Shown here: positions 62,670 to 64,000 of the stretch, one piece after another
Layout: the number at the start of each line of letters is the position of its first letter
Numbering within the stretch: position 1 is the first letter of the stretch
Assembly (NCBI GenBank): GCA_000751595.1
Contig: CCMH01000045.1
Location: 33,335-97,334, forward strand
Reading direction: 5' to 3'
Source of the DNA: Weeksella massiliensis
GTDB lineage: Bacteria > Bacteroidota > Bacteroidia > Flavobacteriales > Weeksellaceae
Length of the DNA: 64,000 nt
Made by a program: the position numbers and the translations under genes
The notes under the pieces: generated by a model
Databases searched by the model: none
Seen by the model: the letters and a program-made list of their open reading frames with translations, nothing else
Told to the model about the DNA's origin: nothing

Positions 62670-63575
62670 ATGCAAAAGCTGAAAGATTTTTTTAAGATAC
62701 TAAAACAAACCATTGTCGAGTTTACAGACGATCGCCTTATGAAAATGAGTGCTTCCTTAACTTATTATGCAATGTTTTCTTTGTCGCCCGTTTTGCTAAT
62801 CATTCTTTCGTTGGCAAGCTTGCTCTATAAAAAAGAAGCCATCGAAAATAGACTCTATTACGAGATCAAAGAATTGGTCGGATCAGATTTAGCTATTCAA
62901 ATCCAAGATTTTGTTGCCAACTCAACCGTTTCAGGAGATAGTAATATTGTGTTGATAATCGGTATCGGAGTTTTGGTTTTTGGTGCGACAACCATGTTTA
63001 CCGACATGCAAGATAGTTTCAATCTTATTTGGCGAATAGAAGCTGTCCCCAAAAGAGCCTTTCTCAAATTTTTAGCCAATCGTGGAATTTCCTTTCTCTT
63101 TATCATGGTTTTGGGGCTTATTTTGTTTTCATCGGTCATCGCAAGTAGTTTACTCAAACGTTTTGGCGAAGATATTTTCGAGTGGCTCGATATCAATCAA
63201 ACTATTTCTGCCTCCACCTTTATGATGATCAATAATATATTGTCTTTCGTTTTGGCTGTATTGGTTTTTTTCTTGCTTTTCAAATTTTTACCCGACATCA
63301 AAGTCAAATCAAAACCAGTCTTTATCGGCGCGTTGGTAACGGGAGGTTTTTTCTTTGTCGCCAAATTTTTCATTAGTTACTATTTATCAATCTCCAAATA
63401 CAACGCAATTTTTGGCTCAGCCGGATCCATCGTCATCCTATTATTATATATCTATTACAATGCAACCATAATGTATTTTGGCGCAAAATTTACAAAAGTA
63501 TATACCGAATTCTATGGATTTGGAGTGCAGCCTAATAAAATAGCCAAACGCAGAATAGTTAAATTCGAAGAATAA
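62670..63575 (+). CDS. YihY/BrkB family inner-membrane protein
   Basis: 301 residues with six predicted helices. The YihY/BrkB signature is KMSASLTYYAMFSLSPVLLI near the N-terminus, with FGATTMFTDMQDSFNLIW and the C-terminal YYLSISKYNAIFGSAGSIVI. It was once called ribonuclease BN, a label now known to be wrong. The function is unknown. The N-terminal cytosolic part is short and the C-terminal basic tail is NKIAKRRIVKFEE. It has no clear promoter of its own apart from read-through after the pdhC terminator. Confidence 0.9.
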   Translation: MQKLKDFFKILKQTIVEFTDDRLMKMSASLTYYAMFSLSPVLLIILSLASLLYKKEAIENRLYYEIKELVGSDLAIQIQDFVANSTVSGDSNIVLIIGIGVLVFGATTMFTDMQDSFNLIWRIEAVPKRAFLKFLANRGISFLFIMVLGLILFSSVIASSLLKRFGEDIFEWLDINQTISASTFMMINNILSFVLAVLVFFLLFKFLPDIKVKSKPVFIGALVTGGFFFVAKFFISYYLSISKYNAIFGSAGSIVILLLYIYYNATIMYFGAKFTKVYTEFYGFGVQPNKIAKRRIVKFEE

Positions 63576-63585
63576 TACTCTTTTT

Positions 63586-63684
63586 TTTCGGTAGGATAAG
63601 ATATTGATGAAGCAACGAAAATAATTTTCACGAAAGATTTCCATCTTTTTTCGGGTAGGAAGGATGATAATTTCGGTAGGATGA
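63586..63684 (+). repeat. Cluster of three copies of the dispersed GGTAGGAT motif
   Basis: TTTCGGTAGGATAA at 63586-63599, the degenerate TTTCGGGTAGGAAGGATGA at about 63648-63666, and TTTCGGTAGGATGA at 63671-63684. All are in plus orientation within 100 bp, the densest cluster in the window. Confidence 0.75.
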
Positions 63685-63727
63685 ACCACAGAACTGAATA
63701 AACAAAGCCAAAAGAAACCGGAAGGAA

Positions 63728-63751
63728 GCTTCCTTTATTGAAGCATTTTTT
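63728..63751 (+). terminator. Possible terminator beyond the repeat cluster
   Basis: GCTTC / GAAGC with a 7-base loop and a T run; the stem is short, so this is a weak call. Confidence 0.45.
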
Positions 63752-63843
63752 GTCCTGAAAGAATAAAACACAAAAATATTTAAAATTTATTGCACACGTT
63801 TTCAGTGATTTAAAGATAAAACAAAAAATTTCTTGAGATTTTA

Positions 63844-63876
63844 TTTGTTTAATTAGAAATAGAGTGCTTATATTTG
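63844..63876 (+). promoter_or_regulatory. Strong promoter pointing off the right edge
   Basis: TTTG at 63844-63847 and TATATTTG at 63869-63876 with a 21 bp spacer, an exact match to the Bacteroidota consensus. No gene starts within the remaining 124 bases. Confidence 0.65.
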
Positions 63877-64000
63877 CACTCCCAATACGAAAGAAGAGTA
63901 GTGTTTATGGGATTTGAAATAAAGGATTAGGAATTAAGAGAAGGAAGTTAAGGCTTCCGAAAAAAAATTCAAAAAAAGTTTAAAAAACATTTTGCAGTTT

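Larger units (their letters stand above)
63576..64000. other. Non-coding tail with dispersed repeats and a strong promoter
   Basis: No supported gene lies in these 425 bases. The region holds two exact and one degenerate copy of the GGTAGGAT motif (63586-63684), a hairpin at 63728-63751, then a textbook promoter (63844-63876) pointing rightward. After that come a small GGAAG/CTTCC hairpin near 63945-63960 and an A-rich, T-rich stretch ending at the window edge. The arrangement recalls the leader of an rRNA or other highly expressed operon, but nothing identifiable starts before the end. Confidence 0.6.

Noticed and set aside
63444..63689. A minus-strand open frame of 81 codons over the YihY end and repeat cluster
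   Set aside because: It overlaps the YihY gene in antisense and has no domain or coding signature; it is composed partly of the dispersed motif.

Overview
This window is an AT-rich stretch of a Flavobacteriia (Bacteroidota) chromosome. The evidence is Bacteroidota-type promoters (TAnnTTTG at -7), weak ribosome-binding sites, T9SS C-terminal sorting domains, GldF/GldG, a GLPGLI protein with its outer-membrane receptor-like partner, a DUF4295 gene next to rpmB-rpmG, and an LptD-type protein. Gene content and base composition would fit a Weeksellaceae-like genus, but I cannot fix the genus from sequence alone. Nearly everything is housekeeping DNA. I see no prophage, transposase, CRISPR array, tRNA or rRNA gene inside the window.

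Layout. 1-2.2 kb (minus): lemA with two TPM-domain genes, then a small conserved protein. 2.3-6.8 kb (minus): envelope/redox operon of a periplasmic amidase with SPOR-like repeats, an MCE (MlaD-type) protein and two Fe-S proteins resembling heterodisulfide-reductase subunits. 6.9-18 kb (plus): lptD, ridA, a small membrane protein, pdxA, yceD-rpmF-accB-accC (fatty-acid entry), and tig-clpP-clpX (protein quality control). 18.1-22 kb (plus): a large T9SS cargo protein, a small PID-CTERM-like protein and a TlpA-type thioredoxin. 22-28 kb (minus): elongasome operon mreB-mreC-mreD-mrdA-rodA. 28-46 kb: sppA, folK, an OmpA-like porin, an SpoU methyltransferase, mutS, an M48 lipoprotein protease, acs, an O-methyltransferase, an NlpC/P60 hydrolase, an M3 peptidase, an M15 peptidase, lnt, and rpmB-rpmG-DUF4295-ftsY. 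46-50 kb: GLPGLI protein plus outer-membrane receptor-like protein, preceded by an (ATT)10 microsatellite. 50-57.5 kb: acyl-CoA reductase and ferredoxin (divergent), the operon SAM hydrolase-hemJ-gldF-gldG, phoH, and a second T9SS cargo. 57.7-64 kb: comM, cdd, pdhA-pdhC, a YihY membrane protein, then about 425 bp of non-coding DNA. That end holds repeats and a strong promoter pointing off the right edge.

The strongest unexplained signal is a dispersed short motif, TTTCGGTAGGATGA (core GGTAGGAT). It recurs in many gene-to-gene junctions and also inside genes, far above what base composition predicts, mostly in the plus orientation. Other points worth a second look are a RodA about 150 residues longer than the E. 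coli type, a SPOR-like tandem in the amidase, two lipoyl domains in PdhC that are almost identical at DNA level, two triplet microsatellites, and the T9SS cargo/PID-CTERM pair. I did not find a convincing entirely new multi-gene system.
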